DNA of 64,000 bases from Janibacter sp. DB-40 (GTDB lineage Bacteria; Actinomycetota; Actinomycetes; Actinomycetales; Dermatophilaceae), in assembly GCF_029510815.1 (NCBI RefSeq), contig NZ_CP120360.1:2604001-2668000 (forward strand). The letters are read 5' to 3'. Both the position numbers and the translations under genes were made by a program. The notes beneath the pieces are model-generated. The model worked only from the letters and a program-made list of their open reading frames with translations, made no database searches and was not told where the DNA came from. Each line of letters starts with the position of its first letter. Within the stretch, counting starts at the first letter, position 1. This document shows, one piece after another, positions 51,452-60,545 of the stretch.

Positions 51452-54250
51452 TCAGGAGGTGGGCTTCTTGGCAGCCGTCTTCTTCGTCGCGGCCTTCTTG
51501 GCACCCGTCGTCTTCGCCGTCGTCTTCTTCGCGCCCTTCTTGGCGGTCTTCTTCGTCGACTTCTTGGCACTCTTCTTGCGGGTGCTCGGGCCCTTGGCCC
51601 GCTTGTCGGCGAGCAGCTCGAAGGCGCGCTCCGCGGTGATCGTCTCCGGGTCGTCCTCACGACGGAGGGTGGCATTGGTCTCGCCATCGGTGACGTACGG
51701 GCCGAAGCGGCCGTCCTTGACGATGACGGCCTTGCCGCTGGCCGGGTCCTCGCCGAACTCCTTCAGCGGGGGCTTGGCCGCGCGACCACGCCGCTTCGGC
51801 TGCGCGTAGAGGGCCATCGCCTCCTCGAGGGTGATCGTGAAGATCTGCTCCTCGGTCTCCATCGAGCGCGAGTCCGTGCCCTTCTTCAGGTAGGGCCCGT
51901 AGCGGCCGTTCTGCGCGGTGACGTCCACCTCGACCTGGCTCTCGGTGCCGTCCTCGGCCGTCTTCGTCTCGGTCACGGTGCCGACGACGCGCGGCAGCGA
52001 GAGCAGCTTCAGCGCGGTCTGCAGATCGACCGTCGCCGGGTCCATGGTCTTGAAGAGCGAGGCCGTGCGCGGCTTGACCTTGGCCTTGCCCTTCTTCGGC
52101 TTCTCCTCGGTCTCCTCGAGCACCTCGGTGACGAAGGGGCCGTAGCGACCGGTCTTGACGATGATGTCGCGCCCGGTCCCGGGGTCCTGCCCGAGGACGC
52201 GACCGTCGTCTGCGGCCTGGGCCAGCAGCTCGCGGGCCATCGCCGGCGTCAGCTCGTCCGGCGGCACGTCGTCGTTGATCGTCGCGCGCCTGGGCTTCGG
52301 CTCGGTCGTCGCCCCGTCGGTGACCTCGCCGGTCGCCGGGTCGACCCCGGTGGGCACGACCTCCTCGACGTAGGGGCCGTAGCGGCCGACGCGCACGACG
52401 ATCCCGTCGCCGATGTCGATGGTGGAGATCGCCCGCGCGTCGATGTCGCCGAGGTCGGAGACGAGGTCCGCCAGCCCCTCGGTGCCGTCGGCGCCGTAGT
52501 AGAAGCGCTGCAACCAGGCGGCGCGCTCCGCGGAGCCGGACGCGATCTGGTCGAGATCCTCCTCCATCGATGCGGTGAAGTCGTAGTCGACGAGGCGGGT
52601 GAAGTGCACCTCCATCAGCCGGGTGACGGCGAAGGCCAGCCACGTCGGGACGAGCGCGGACCCCTTCCTGCGCACGTACCCGCGGTCCTGGATCGTGCTG
52701 ATCGTCGAGGCGTACGTCGAGGGGCGCCCGATCCCCTTCTCCTCCATGGTCTTCACCAGCGACGCCTCGGTGTAGCGGGCCGGCGGTGAGGTCTCGTGGC
52801 CGGACGCGGTGGCGTCGACGACGTCGAGGTCCGCGCCCTCGGTGACCTTCGGGAGGCGGGCCTCGCCCCCCTTCGCCCCCTTGGTCTCGGGCTCGTCGGT
52901 GCCCTCCTCGTACGCGGCGAGGAATCCCTTGAAGGTGATGACGGTGCCGGAGGCGGAGTACTCGGCGGTCGTGGCGACCTCGCAGCCGCCGAGGTCCGCG
53001 GTGACCTTGATCGTCGCGGTCGAGCCCTTCGCGTCGGCCATCTGGGAGGCGATGGTGCGCTTCCAGATCAGCTCGTAGAGCCGGAACTCGTCGCCGCGCA
53101 GCTCACCGGCGACCTGGGCCGGGGTGCGGAAGCGGTCACCGGCGGGGCGGATCGCCTCGTGCGCCTCCTGGGCGTTCTTGGCCTTCTTGCCGTACATCCG
53201 CGGCGACTCCGGGACGAAGTCCGCGCCGTACATGTCGCGGGCCTGCCCGCGGGCGGCGGAGACGGCCGAGCCCGATAGGTTGGTGCTGTCGGTACGCATG
53301 TAGGTGATGTAGCCGTTCTCGTACAGCCGCTGGGCGACGCGCATGGCGTCGCGGGAGCCGAGGCCGAGCTTGCGGCCGGCCTCCTGCTGCAGCGTCGAGG
53401 TCGTGAAGGGGGCGTACGGGCGGCGCGTGTACGGCTTCTCGGCGACCGAGCTCACCGTGGCGGTGGCCGCGATCGTCGCCTCGGCGACGGCCGTGGCGGC
53501 CCGCTCGTCGAGGTGGCGGGCGCTGCCCTTGAGGGAGCCGGTGTCGTCGAAGTCGCGCCCGGCGGCGACCTTCGTCCCGTCGAGGGAGGACAGGCGGGCG
53601 GCGAAGGGGGCGGTGCCGGCGGAGAACTTCCCCTCGACGTCCCAGTAGGAGGCGGCGGTGAAGGCCATCCGCTCCCGCTCGCGCTCGACGACGATGCGGG
53701 TGGCGACGGACTGGACGCGGCCGGCGGACAGCCCGGCCTTGACCTTGCGCCACAGGACCGGCGAGACCTCGTAGCCGTAGAGGCGGTCGAGGATGCGGCG
53801 CGACTCCTGGGCGTCGACGAGGTGCAGGTCGAGCTCGCGGGTGTCCTCGACCGCCCGCTCGATGGCCTCCTGGGTGATCTCGTGGAAGACCATCCGCTTG
53901 ACCGGGACCTTGGGCTTGAGGGTCTCCAGGAGGTGCCAGGCGATGGCCTCGCCCTCCCGGTCCTCGTCCGTGGCGAGGTAGAGGGTGTCGGCGTCCTTGA
54001 GCAGGCGCTTGAGCTCGGTGACCTTCTTCTTCTTGTCCGGGTCGACGACGTAGTAGGGCTCGAAGCCCTCCTCGATGTTGACCCCGAAGCGGCCGAAGGG
54101 CCCCTTCTTCATCTCCGCGGGCATCTCCGACGGGGTCGGGATGTCCCGGATGTGCCCCACCGATGCCTCGACGACGAAGTCGCCGCCGAGGTACCCCGCG
54201 ATCGTCTTGGCCTTGGCTGGCGACTCGACGATGACGAGCTTGCTGGCCAT
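51452..54250 (-). CDS. topA: DNA topoisomerase I
   Basis: Relaxes negative supercoils. 932 aa: TOPRIM start KLVIVESPAKAKTIAGYLGG, the acidic ATDEDREGEAIAWHL, catalytic Tyr in GYITYMRTDSTNLS, then several C-terminal repeats of the form GRYGPYxxxG. Instead of zinc fingers the protein ends with a Lys-rich tail (about the last 50 residues, KKSAKKSTKKTAKKGAKK), as in other actinobacteria, which aids processive relaxation. Start at 54250 (MASKLVIVESP). Confidence 0.96.
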   Translation of the reverse strand: MASKLVIVESPAKAKTIAGYLGGDFVVEASVGHIRDIPTPSEMPAEMKKGPFGRFGVNIEEGFEPYYVVDPDKKKKVTELKRLLKDADTLYLATDEDREGEAIAWHLLETLKPKVPVKRMVFHEITQEAIERAVEDTRELDLHLVDAQESRRILDRLYGYEVSPVLWRKVKAGLSAGRVQSVATRIVVERERERMAFTAASYWDVEGKFSAGTAPFAARLSSLDGTKVAAGRDFDDTGSLKGSARHLDERAATAVAEATIAATATVSSVAEKPYTRRPYAPFTTSTLQQEAGRKLGLGSRDAMRVAQRLYENGYITYMRTDSTNLSGSAVSAARGQARDMYGADFVPESPRMYGKKAKNAQEAHEAIRPAGDRFRTPAQVAGELRGDEFRLYELIWKRTIASQMADAKGSTATIKVTADLGGCEVATTAEYSASGTVITFKGFLAAYEEGTDEPETKGAKGGEARLPKVTEGADLDVVDATASGHETSPPARYTEASLVKTMEEKGIGRPSTYASTISTIQDRGYVRRKGSALVPTWLAFAVTRLMEVHFTRLVDYDFTASMEEDLDQIASGSAERAAWLQRFYYGADGTEGLADLVSDLGDIDARAISTIDIGDGIVVRVGRYGPYVEEVVPTGVDPATGEVTDGATTEPKPRRATINDDVPPDELTPAMARELLAQAADDGRVLGQDPGTGRDIIVKTGRYGPFVTEVLEETEEKPKKGKAKVKPRTASLFKTMDPATVDLQTALKLLSLPRVVGTVTETKTAEDGTESQVEVDVTAQNGRYGPYLKKGTDSRSMETEEQIFTITLEEAMALYAQPKRRGRAAKPPLKEFGEDPASGKAVIVKDGRFGPYVTDGETNATLRREDDPETITAERAFELLADKRAKGPSTRKKSAKKSTKKTAKKGAKKTTAKTTGAKKAATKKTAAKKPTS

Positions 54251-54392
54251 GTGTGCCCCTTCTCCCGACCACACGTGCAGCGGATTCGTCGCTGCCTCGA
54301 CGTGCGGTCACTCTCGCGCAGACCGTACTACGCCCGGCAGGGCGGCCCTGCCGATCCCCGACAGACGGGACCAGTGCACGGCTGGCTTTTTA

Positions 54393-54411
54393 TTGAAGGT
54401 TCAAGTAATAT
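54393..54411 (+). promoter_or_regulatory. Palindromic operator and -10 box before the dioxygenase gene
   Basis: TTGAAGGTTCAA (54393-54404) is a 5+2+5 palindrome followed by TAATAT (54406-54411), a good -10 box. The ATG is at 54418, so transcription would begin at about the start codon, i.e. a leaderless message. The region is AT-rich against the background. Confidence 0.6.
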
Positions 54412-54417
54412 TGAGGC

Positions 54418-55206
54418 ATGACGACGACCCCGCCCGTGCTCTTCCTGTCCCACGGCGCCCCTCCGCTGGCCGACGACGCCCGGTGGACCGCCGAGCTCGC
54501 CCGCTGGTCCGGCTCCTTCGAGAAGCCGAAGAACATCCTCATGGTGTCCGCGCACTGGGAGAACGCCCCCGTGACGGTCAGCCCCACCCGCACCCGGGTG
54601 CCGCTCACGTACGACTTCTGGGGCTTCCCCCAGCACTACTACGAGGTCACCTACGACGCCCCCCTGGCGCCGGACCTCGCCTCCGAGGTCACCTCCCTCC
54701 TCGGGGCGAAGGGGGTCGACGTGCGCCGCGACGAGACCCGCGGCCTGGACCACGGCGCCTACGTGCCGCTGGTGGAGATGTACCCCGACGCGGACGTCCC
54801 GGTGCTGCAGATGTCCATGCCGACCCTCGACCCGCACGAGCTGACCGAGCTCGGCCGCTCCCTGGCCCCGCTGCGCGACCAGGGCACACTCATCGTCGGG
54901 TCCGGATTCACCACCCACAACCTGCGCTGGTTCAACCCGCGCCTCGGCCCGGACACGCGGCCGCCGAGCGCCTCCAGCGAGTTCGACCACTGGGCGCGCG
55001 AGACGGTCGACTCCGGTGACCTCGACACCCTCGAGCGGATGCTCGAGGTCGCCCCCGCCGCGCACGAGGCGCACCCGCGCACCGAGCACTGGGCGCCGCT
55101 CTACGTCGCTGCCGGCGCCGCCGAGGCCTCCGGCGCCACCGAGCGGACCACCGCGGTCGACGGCTTCTGGTTCGGCCTGTCGAAGCGCTCCTGGCAGTTC
55201 GCCTGA
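54418..55206 (+). CDS. Class III extradiol ring-cleavage dioxygenase (DODA type)
   Basis: 262 aa. Iron-ligand and acid/base histidines appear in FLSHGAPPLAD, MVSAHWENAP, GLDHGAYVPL and GFTTHNL, with HWAPLYVAAGAA near the end, the pattern of the LigB superfamily DODA/YgiD branch that cleaves catechols such as DOPA. No aromatic pathway genes are nearby, so the natural substrate is unknown. It probably responds to a quinone or phenolic signal through the palindrome in its promoter. Confidence 0.9.
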   Translation: MTTTPPVLFLSHGAPPLADDARWTAELARWSGSFEKPKNILMVSAHWENAPVTVSPTRTRVPLTYDFWGFPQHYYEVTYDAPLAPDLASEVTSLLGAKGVDVRRDETRGLDHGAYVPLVEMYPDADVPVLQMSMPTLDPHELTELGRSLAPLRDQGTLIVGSGFTTHNLRWFNPRLGPDTRPPSASSEFDHWARETVDSGDLDTLERMLEVAPAAHEAHPRTEHWAPLYVAAGAAEASGATERTTAVDGFWFGLSKRSWQFA

Positions 55207-55262
55207 CCACCTCCCGCTGCAGAACGACGAGGCGGGCCCCCGAGGGTTCCTGACCCCCTTCC

Positions 55263-57281
55263 TCACTCCCCCGCCGGCACGGCCCGCGGGTCGAGCAGCA
55301 CGTCCTCCTGGTCCATCGGGGCGACGAACTGCGCCTCGTACAGGCGCGCGTAGGCGCCGCCACGGTCCAGCAGCTGCTCGTGCGGTCCCTGCTCGACGAT
55401 CCGTCCGGACTCCATGACGAGGATGACGTCGGCGTCGCGGATGGTGGACAACCGGTGCGCGATGACGAAGGACGTGCGCTGTCCGCGCAGGGCGCGCATC
55501 GCGTCCTGGACGAGCTTCTCCGTGCGGGTGTCGACCGAGCTGGTGGCCTCGTCGAGGATGAGCAGGTCCGGGTCGGAGAGGAAGGCCCGGGCGATCGTGA
55601 TCAGCTGCTTCTCCCCCGCGCTGATGTTGGTCGCCCCGTCCGTGAGCACGGTGTCGTAGCCGTCCGGGAGGGAGTGGACGAAGCGGTCGACGAAGGTCGC
55701 CTGGGCCGCCTCGCGTACGTCCTCGAGGTCCGCGCCCGGGCGGCCGTAGGCGATGTTCTCCCCGATGGTCCCGCCGAAGAGCCACGTGTCCTGCAGGACC
55801 ATCCCGATGCGCGAGCGCAGCCCGGCCCGGGACATCCGGGTGATGTCGACGCCGTCGAGGGTGATCCGTCCGGCGTCGAGCTCGTAGAAGCGCAGGACGA
55901 GGTTGACGAGGGTCGTCTTGCCCGCGCCGGTCGGACCGACGATCGCCACCGTCTGACCGGGCTCGACGTGCAGGTCGAGGTCCTCGATGAGCGGCCGGTC
56001 CGGCGAGTAGGAGAAGGAGACGCCCTCGAGGGTGACCCGACCGTCCGAGCGCTCGGGCACCACCGGCGCCACCGGGTCGGGTCGCTGCTCCTGCGCGTCG
56101 AGCACCTCGAAGACCCGCTCGGCCGAGGCCACGCCGGACTGGACCAGGTTGGCCATCGACGCCAGCTGGGTGATCGGCATCGTGAACTGCCGCGAGTACT
56201 GGATGAAGGCGACGACGCTGCCGAGGGTGAGGACTCCGTCGGCGACCTGCAGACCCCCGACGACGGCGACGACGACGTAGGTGAGGTTCCCGACGAACAT
56301 CATCACCGGCATGATCACACCGGAGACGAACTGCGCCCCGAAGGTCGCCCGCCGCAGCGCCTCGTTGCGCTCCTCGAAGGTCGCGGTCACCTCCTCCTGG
56401 CGGCCGAACACCTTGACCAGCTCGTGCCCGCTGAAGGTCTCCTCGACGATCGAGTTCACCTCGCCGGTGGTGGCCCACTGCTGCTTGAAGTAGCGCTGGC
56501 TGCGGGTGCCGATGACCTTCGTCACCCAGATCGAGACCGGGATGGTCACCAGGGCGATGACCGCCAGCAACGGCGAGATGGAGAACATCATCGCGAGCAT
56601 CGCCACGACCATGACGAGGTTGGTGAGCATCTGCCCCAGCGTCTGCTGGACCGACTGGGCGAGGTTGTCGATGTCGTTGGTGACCCGGCTGAGCAGCTCG
56701 CCACGCGGTTGCCCGTCCAGGTACGGCAGGGGAAGCGCGTGCAGCTTGTCCTCGACGTCCCGGCGCAGGTCGCTGATGACCCGGTTGACCGCGACGACGA
56801 CGAGGCGGTTCTGCACGAAGGTCAGCACCCCCGCGCCCGCGTAGAGGGCCGCCGCGAGCAGCAGCACCCGGCCGATGGCCCCGAGGTCCATCCCCTGACC
56901 GGGCACGAGGTCGGGGACGCCGCTGACCATGTCGGCCAGCTGGTCACGCCCGGCTTGCCGCAGCCCCTCGACCGCCTGCTCCTTCGTCTGCCCGGGCGGC
57001 AGCCGCTCGCCGACGACACCGGCGAAGACGAGGTCCGTCGCCCACCCGAGGATGCGCGGGCCGATGGCGGTCAGGACCACGCCGACGACGGCGACGGAGG
57101 TCGCCAGCGCGACGATCGCGCGCTGCGGGCGCAGCAGGCCCGCGAGGCGGCGGGCGGACGCGGCGAAGTCGGCGGGCTTCTCCACCGGCACGCCGAGACC
57201 GGCGCCGGGCGGTCCCCCGCGCGGGGCGGGCTGCCTGCGGGCCGCGGCCGCCTTCTCCTCCTCGGTGGGGACCTCGCTCAT
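55263..57281 (-). CDS. Heterodimeric ABC exporter, subunit with canonical Walker B
   Basis: 672 aa half-transporter: cytoplasmic N-terminus of about 50 residues, six TM helices, NBD from about residue 410. Walker A is VGPTGAGKTTL, the signature is NISAGEKQ (deviates from LSGGQ), and Walker B LLILDEATSSVD has the catalytic Glu; the switch is IAHRLST. The ATG overlaps the upstream partner as ATGA. Together they form a multidrug or lipid-type exporter like TM287/288 or BmrCD. Cargo unknown. Confidence 0.93.
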   Translation of the reverse strand: MSEVPTEEEKAAAARRQPAPRGGPPGAGLGVPVEKPADFAASARRLAGLLRPQRAIVALATSVAVVGVVLTAIGPRILGWATDLVFAGVVGERLPPGQTKEQAVEGLRQAGRDQLADMVSGVPDLVPGQGMDLGAIGRVLLLAAALYAGAGVLTFVQNRLVVVAVNRVISDLRRDVEDKLHALPLPYLDGQPRGELLSRVTNDIDNLAQSVQQTLGQMLTNLVMVVAMLAMMFSISPLLAVIALVTIPVSIWVTKVIGTRSQRYFKQQWATTGEVNSIVEETFSGHELVKVFGRQEEVTATFEERNEALRRATFGAQFVSGVIMPVMMFVGNLTYVVVAVVGGLQVADGVLTLGSVVAFIQYSRQFTMPITQLASMANLVQSGVASAERVFEVLDAQEQRPDPVAPVVPERSDGRVTLEGVSFSYSPDRPLIEDLDLHVEPGQTVAIVGPTGAGKTTLVNLVLRFYELDAGRITLDGVDITRMSRAGLRSRIGMVLQDTWLFGGTIGENIAYGRPGADLEDVREAAQATFVDRFVHSLPDGYDTVLTDGATNISAGEKQLITIARAFLSDPDLLILDEATSSVDTRTEKLVQDAMRALRGQRTSFVIAHRLSTIRDADVILVMESGRIVEQGPHEQLLDRGGAYARLYEAQFVAPMDQEDVLLDPRAVPAGE

Positions 57282-59005
57282 GCCACCTCCTCGGTGACCT
57301 GCGACTCGACGATCTCCACGTAGGTCGGGCACTGCCGCAGCAGCTCGGCGTGGGTGCCGCGCCCCACGACCCGCCCGTCCTCGAGGACGACGATCTGGTC
57401 GGCGTCCATGATCGAGGCGACGCGCTGGGCCACGACGAGGACCGTGGCCTCCCGGGTCCAGGGGCGAAGGGCGGCGCGCACCCGGGCGTCGGTCGCGACG
57501 TCGAGCGCGGAGAAGGAGTCGTCGAAGAGGTAGACATCGGGTCGACGCACGATCGCGCGCGCCATCGCGAGGCGCTGGCGCTGCCCCCCGGACAGAGTGG
57601 CGCCGCCCTGCCCGACCGGGGCGTCGAGGCCCCCCTGCTCGCGGACGAAGTCGGCGGCCCGGGCCACCTCCAGCGCGGCCCACAGGTCCTCGTCGCTCGC
57701 CTCGGGCGCTCCCTGGCGCAGGTTGCCGGCGACCGTGCCGGCGAAGAGGAAGGCGCGCTGGGGCACCAGCCCGATACGTGCCCACACGTCCTCGAGAGCC
57801 GCGTCGCGGACGTCGACCCCACCGAGGCGCACCGCTCCGGAGGTGCAGTCGTAGAGACGGGGGACGAGCCCGACGAGGGTGCTCTTGCCGGCGCCGGTCG
57901 ACCCGATGACGGCCGTCGTCGTCCCCGGCCGCGCGACGAGGTCGATGTCGTGGAGGACGGGCACGTCGGCACCGGGGTAGGTGAAGGTGACCCCCTCCAG
58001 GCGCACCTCGAGCGGACCGTCGGGCACCGGCACCGGGTCGGTGGGCGCCGCGACGCTGGACGGGGTGTCGAGGACCTCGACGATGCGCCCGGACGCCACG
58101 GCCGCACGCGGGATCATCATCGTCATCATCGTGGCCATGACCACCGACATGAGGATCTGGGTCAGGTAGGTCATGAAGGCGGTGAGCGACCCGATGCTCA
58201 TCTGACCGGCGTCGATGCGCTGCGCACCGAACCAGACGACGGCGACCGTCGAGAGGTTGAGCACGAGCATCGCGAAGGGGAAGACGGTCGCGAAGAGGTT
58301 GCCGACCTGCACTGCCGAGGCGGTGTACCGCTGGTTGGCCTCGGCGAAGCGCTCGCGCTCGTCCTGCTCGCGCACGAAGGCCCGCACGACCCGCACCCCG
58401 GTGATCTGCTCCCGCAGGATCCGGTTGACCGAGTCGACGCTCTCCTGCATCGTGCGGAAGCCCGGCAGCATGCGGCTCACGAGCAGCCCGACGCCGACCC
58501 CGAGGACCGGCACCGCGACGGCCACGAGCCACGAGAGCCCGACGTCCTCCTGCAGGGCCATGATGATGCCGCCGACCATCATGATCGGCGCGCTGAGCAT
58601 CATCGACAGGCCGAGGTTGGTCACCAGCTGCACCTGCTGGACGTCGTTGGTGCTCCGGGAGATCAGCGTCGCGGCGCCGAAGCGGTTCACCTCCTGCGCG
58701 CTGAACCGGCCGACCCCCGCGAAGACGTCGGAGCGCACCTGCGCCGACAGGCCGGAGGAGCACCGCGAGGCGATCCACGCGACCCCGATCGTGGCGACGA
58801 CCTGGACCAGCGAGACCCCCAGCATCACCGCGCCGGCGCGCAGGATGAACCCGGTGTCCCCCACCGCCACGCCCTCGTCGATGATCCGGCCGTTGAGGCT
58901 CGGCAGGGCCAGGGCCGCGAGGGTGCCCAGGAGCTGGAGTGCGACGAGGCCGGCGAGCAACCCCGGCCGACGGCCGAGGTGCGTGCGCCACAGACGGACC
59001 AGCAC
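57278..59005 (-). CDS. Heterodimeric ABC exporter, subunit with degenerate Walker B
   Basis: 575 aa half-transporter with six TM helices and a C-terminal NBD. Walker A IGSTGAGKSTL and signature TLSGGQRQRL are canonical, but Walker B reads YLFDDSFSALD, with Asp in place of the catalytic Glu, and the switch region is VAQRVASI with Gln in the usual His position. This makes one of the two ATP sites of the dimer hydrolysis-poor, as in other heterodimeric exporters. First gene of the pair. Confidence 0.93.
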   Translation of the reverse strand: MLVRLWRTHLGRRPGLLAGLVALQLLGTLAALALPSLNGRIIDEGVAVGDTGFILRAGAVMLGVSLVQVVATIGVAWIASRCSSGLSAQVRSDVFAGVGRFSAQEVNRFGAATLISRSTNDVQQVQLVTNLGLSMMLSAPIMMVGGIIMALQEDVGLSWLVAVAVPVLGVGVGLLVSRMLPGFRTMQESVDSVNRILREQITGVRVVRAFVREQDERERFAEANQRYTASAVQVGNLFATVFPFAMLVLNLSTVAVVWFGAQRIDAGQMSIGSLTAFMTYLTQILMSVVMATMMTMMIPRAAVASGRIVEVLDTPSSVAAPTDPVPVPDGPLEVRLEGVTFTYPGADVPVLHDIDLVARPGTTTAVIGSTGAGKSTLVGLVPRLYDCTSGAVRLGGVDVRDAALEDVWARIGLVPQRAFLFAGTVAGNLRQGAPEASDEDLWAALEVARAADFVREQGGLDAPVGQGGATLSGGQRQRLAMARAIVRRPDVYLFDDSFSALDVATDARVRAALRPWTREATVLVVAQRVASIMDADQIVVLEDGRVVGRGTHAELLRQCPTYVEIVESQVTEEVA

Positions 59006-59015
59006 GACTACCCCC

Positions 59016-60536
59016 TCACGGGAGGATCAGGAACCCGTCCGCGACGAGTCCCCGCACGAGCGAGACGCCCGCGTCGAGCGCCTCGTCCGTGGGCCGCTCG
59101 AGCAGCCCGGAGATCGCGACGAGCGACTGGCGGGCGGTCAGCTCGCCGTCGCACACCGAGACCAGGGCGGCGTCGAGCGTGTCGAGACGGACGACGCGGC
59201 CCAGCCCCCCGCCCTGCCGGAGCAGGATGACGCTGGGGTCGGTGGCGCCGGGCTCCGCGTGCGTCTCGGTGGTGACGTCCGCCGCGCACCGCCAGGCGGT
59301 GTCGAGCACCTCAGCGTCGGTCATGCCGGCGAGCCGGTCCCGGGCGGCGAGACCTGCGGCGACGGTGGGGCCCATCGGTGCCGCCACCGGGCCGGTCGCC
59401 TCCACGAGGTCGACGAAGGGGGCCCGCTCGCTCGTCGGTCGGTGCAGCGTGATGATGCCGAACCCGATCTCGCTCACGCCCCGGTTCGCGAAGTCGTCGA
59501 GCCACGCGCCAACGAGCGCGTCGTACTCGGGGGTGCCGGGCCGGTGGCCGCCGTCGCGGGCCCACAGCTCGGCGTACTCCGCCGGGTCCTGCACGTCCCG
59601 TTGGACCACCCAGGCGTCCAGGCCGCTCTCGGCGACCCACTCGCCGACCCGCTCCCGCCAGTCCTGCCCGGCGCCGGTCTCCCAGTTGCCGAGCAGCTGC
59701 GCGACCCCGCCCGGGGCGAGGTGGGCCCCGACCCCCTTCGTCAGGGCCGCGACGACGCCGTCGCCGGCGGCACCGCCGTCGCGGTACTCGTAGAGCGGCA
59801 CCCCCTCGGCCCGCGGCGTGATGACGAAGGGGGGATTGCTCACGATGAGGTCGAAGGTCTCCCCGGCCACCGGGTCGAGGAAGGACCCGGAGCGCAGGTC
59901 CCAGTCGACGCCGTTGAGGCCGGCGTTGAACTCGGCGTAGCGCAGCGCCCGCTGCGACAGGTCGGTGGCGACGACCGACCCGGCGTGCCCCGACAGGTGG
60001 AGCGCCTGCACGCCGGAGCCGGTGCCGAGGTCGAGCGCGCGGGCCACCGGGGTCCGGGGCGTCCACGAGGCCAGCGTCGTCGACGCACCGCCGATGCCGA
60101 GGACGTGGTCGACGGGCAGGGGCTCGCTGCGCAGGTGCTGGAAGAGCGCAGGGGGGTCGGAGGCGATCCACCAGCTGTGACCGAGGTCGTCGCCGTAGGG
60201 CCGCAGGTCGCACGTGGCGACGAGGTGCGCACCGTGCGGCTCGACGATGCGCAGGGCGATCGCCCCGGTCACGCCGGTCCGCGGCAGCGCGGCCCCGAGG
60301 GTGTCGGCGGGGATGGGCAGCCCCAGCCCGAAGCAGCCGATGAGCACACCGAGCGGATCGCTCGCCCCGGCGACGACCCGCCTGGCCGGCAGCGGCTGCT
60401 CGCGGCCGAGTGCGTCGGCCGCGAGACCACCCAGGCGCTCCCGGACGGCGTCGACGCGGAAGTCCGCCGCGGTCAGGTCCTCGCGTAGCTGCTCGAGGAG
60501 GGCTGGGTCGATACGGAGGTTCGCCGAGGAGGTCAC
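59016..60536 (-). CDS. SAM-dependent methyltransferase, HemK/N6-type motif
   Basis: 506 aa. N-terminal domain of about 160 residues, then a Rossmann methyltransferase: motif I ALDLGTGSGVQALHL, VVATDLSQRALRYAEFNA and motif IV LIVSNPPFV. NPPF is found in enzymes methylating an amide or exocyclic nitrogen (glutamine, adenine). The C-terminal ~150 residues look helical. Common in actinobacteria without an assigned substrate. The stop is 10 bp from the ABC exporter start, so co-transcription is possible. Confidence 0.85.
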   Translation of the reverse strand: MTSSANLRIDPALLEQLREDLTAADFRVDAVRERLGGLAADALGREQPLPARRVVAGASDPLGVLIGCFGLGLPIPADTLGAALPRTGVTGAIALRIVEPHGAHLVATCDLRPYGDDLGHSWWIASDPPALFQHLRSEPLPVDHVLGIGGASTTLASWTPRTPVARALDLGTGSGVQALHLSGHAGSVVATDLSQRALRYAEFNAGLNGVDWDLRSGSFLDPVAGETFDLIVSNPPFVITPRAEGVPLYEYRDGGAAGDGVVAALTKGVGAHLAPGGVAQLLGNWETGAGQDWRERVGEWVAESGLDAWVVQRDVQDPAEYAELWARDGGHRPGTPEYDALVGAWLDDFANRGVSEIGFGIITLHRPTSERAPFVDLVEATGPVAAPMGPTVAAGLAARDRLAGMTDAEVLDTAWRCAADVTTETHAEPGATDPSVILLRQGGGLGRVVRLDTLDAALVSVCDGELTARQSLVAISGLLERPTDEALDAGVSLVRGLVADGFLILP

Positions 60537-60545
60537 GGCATGAGC

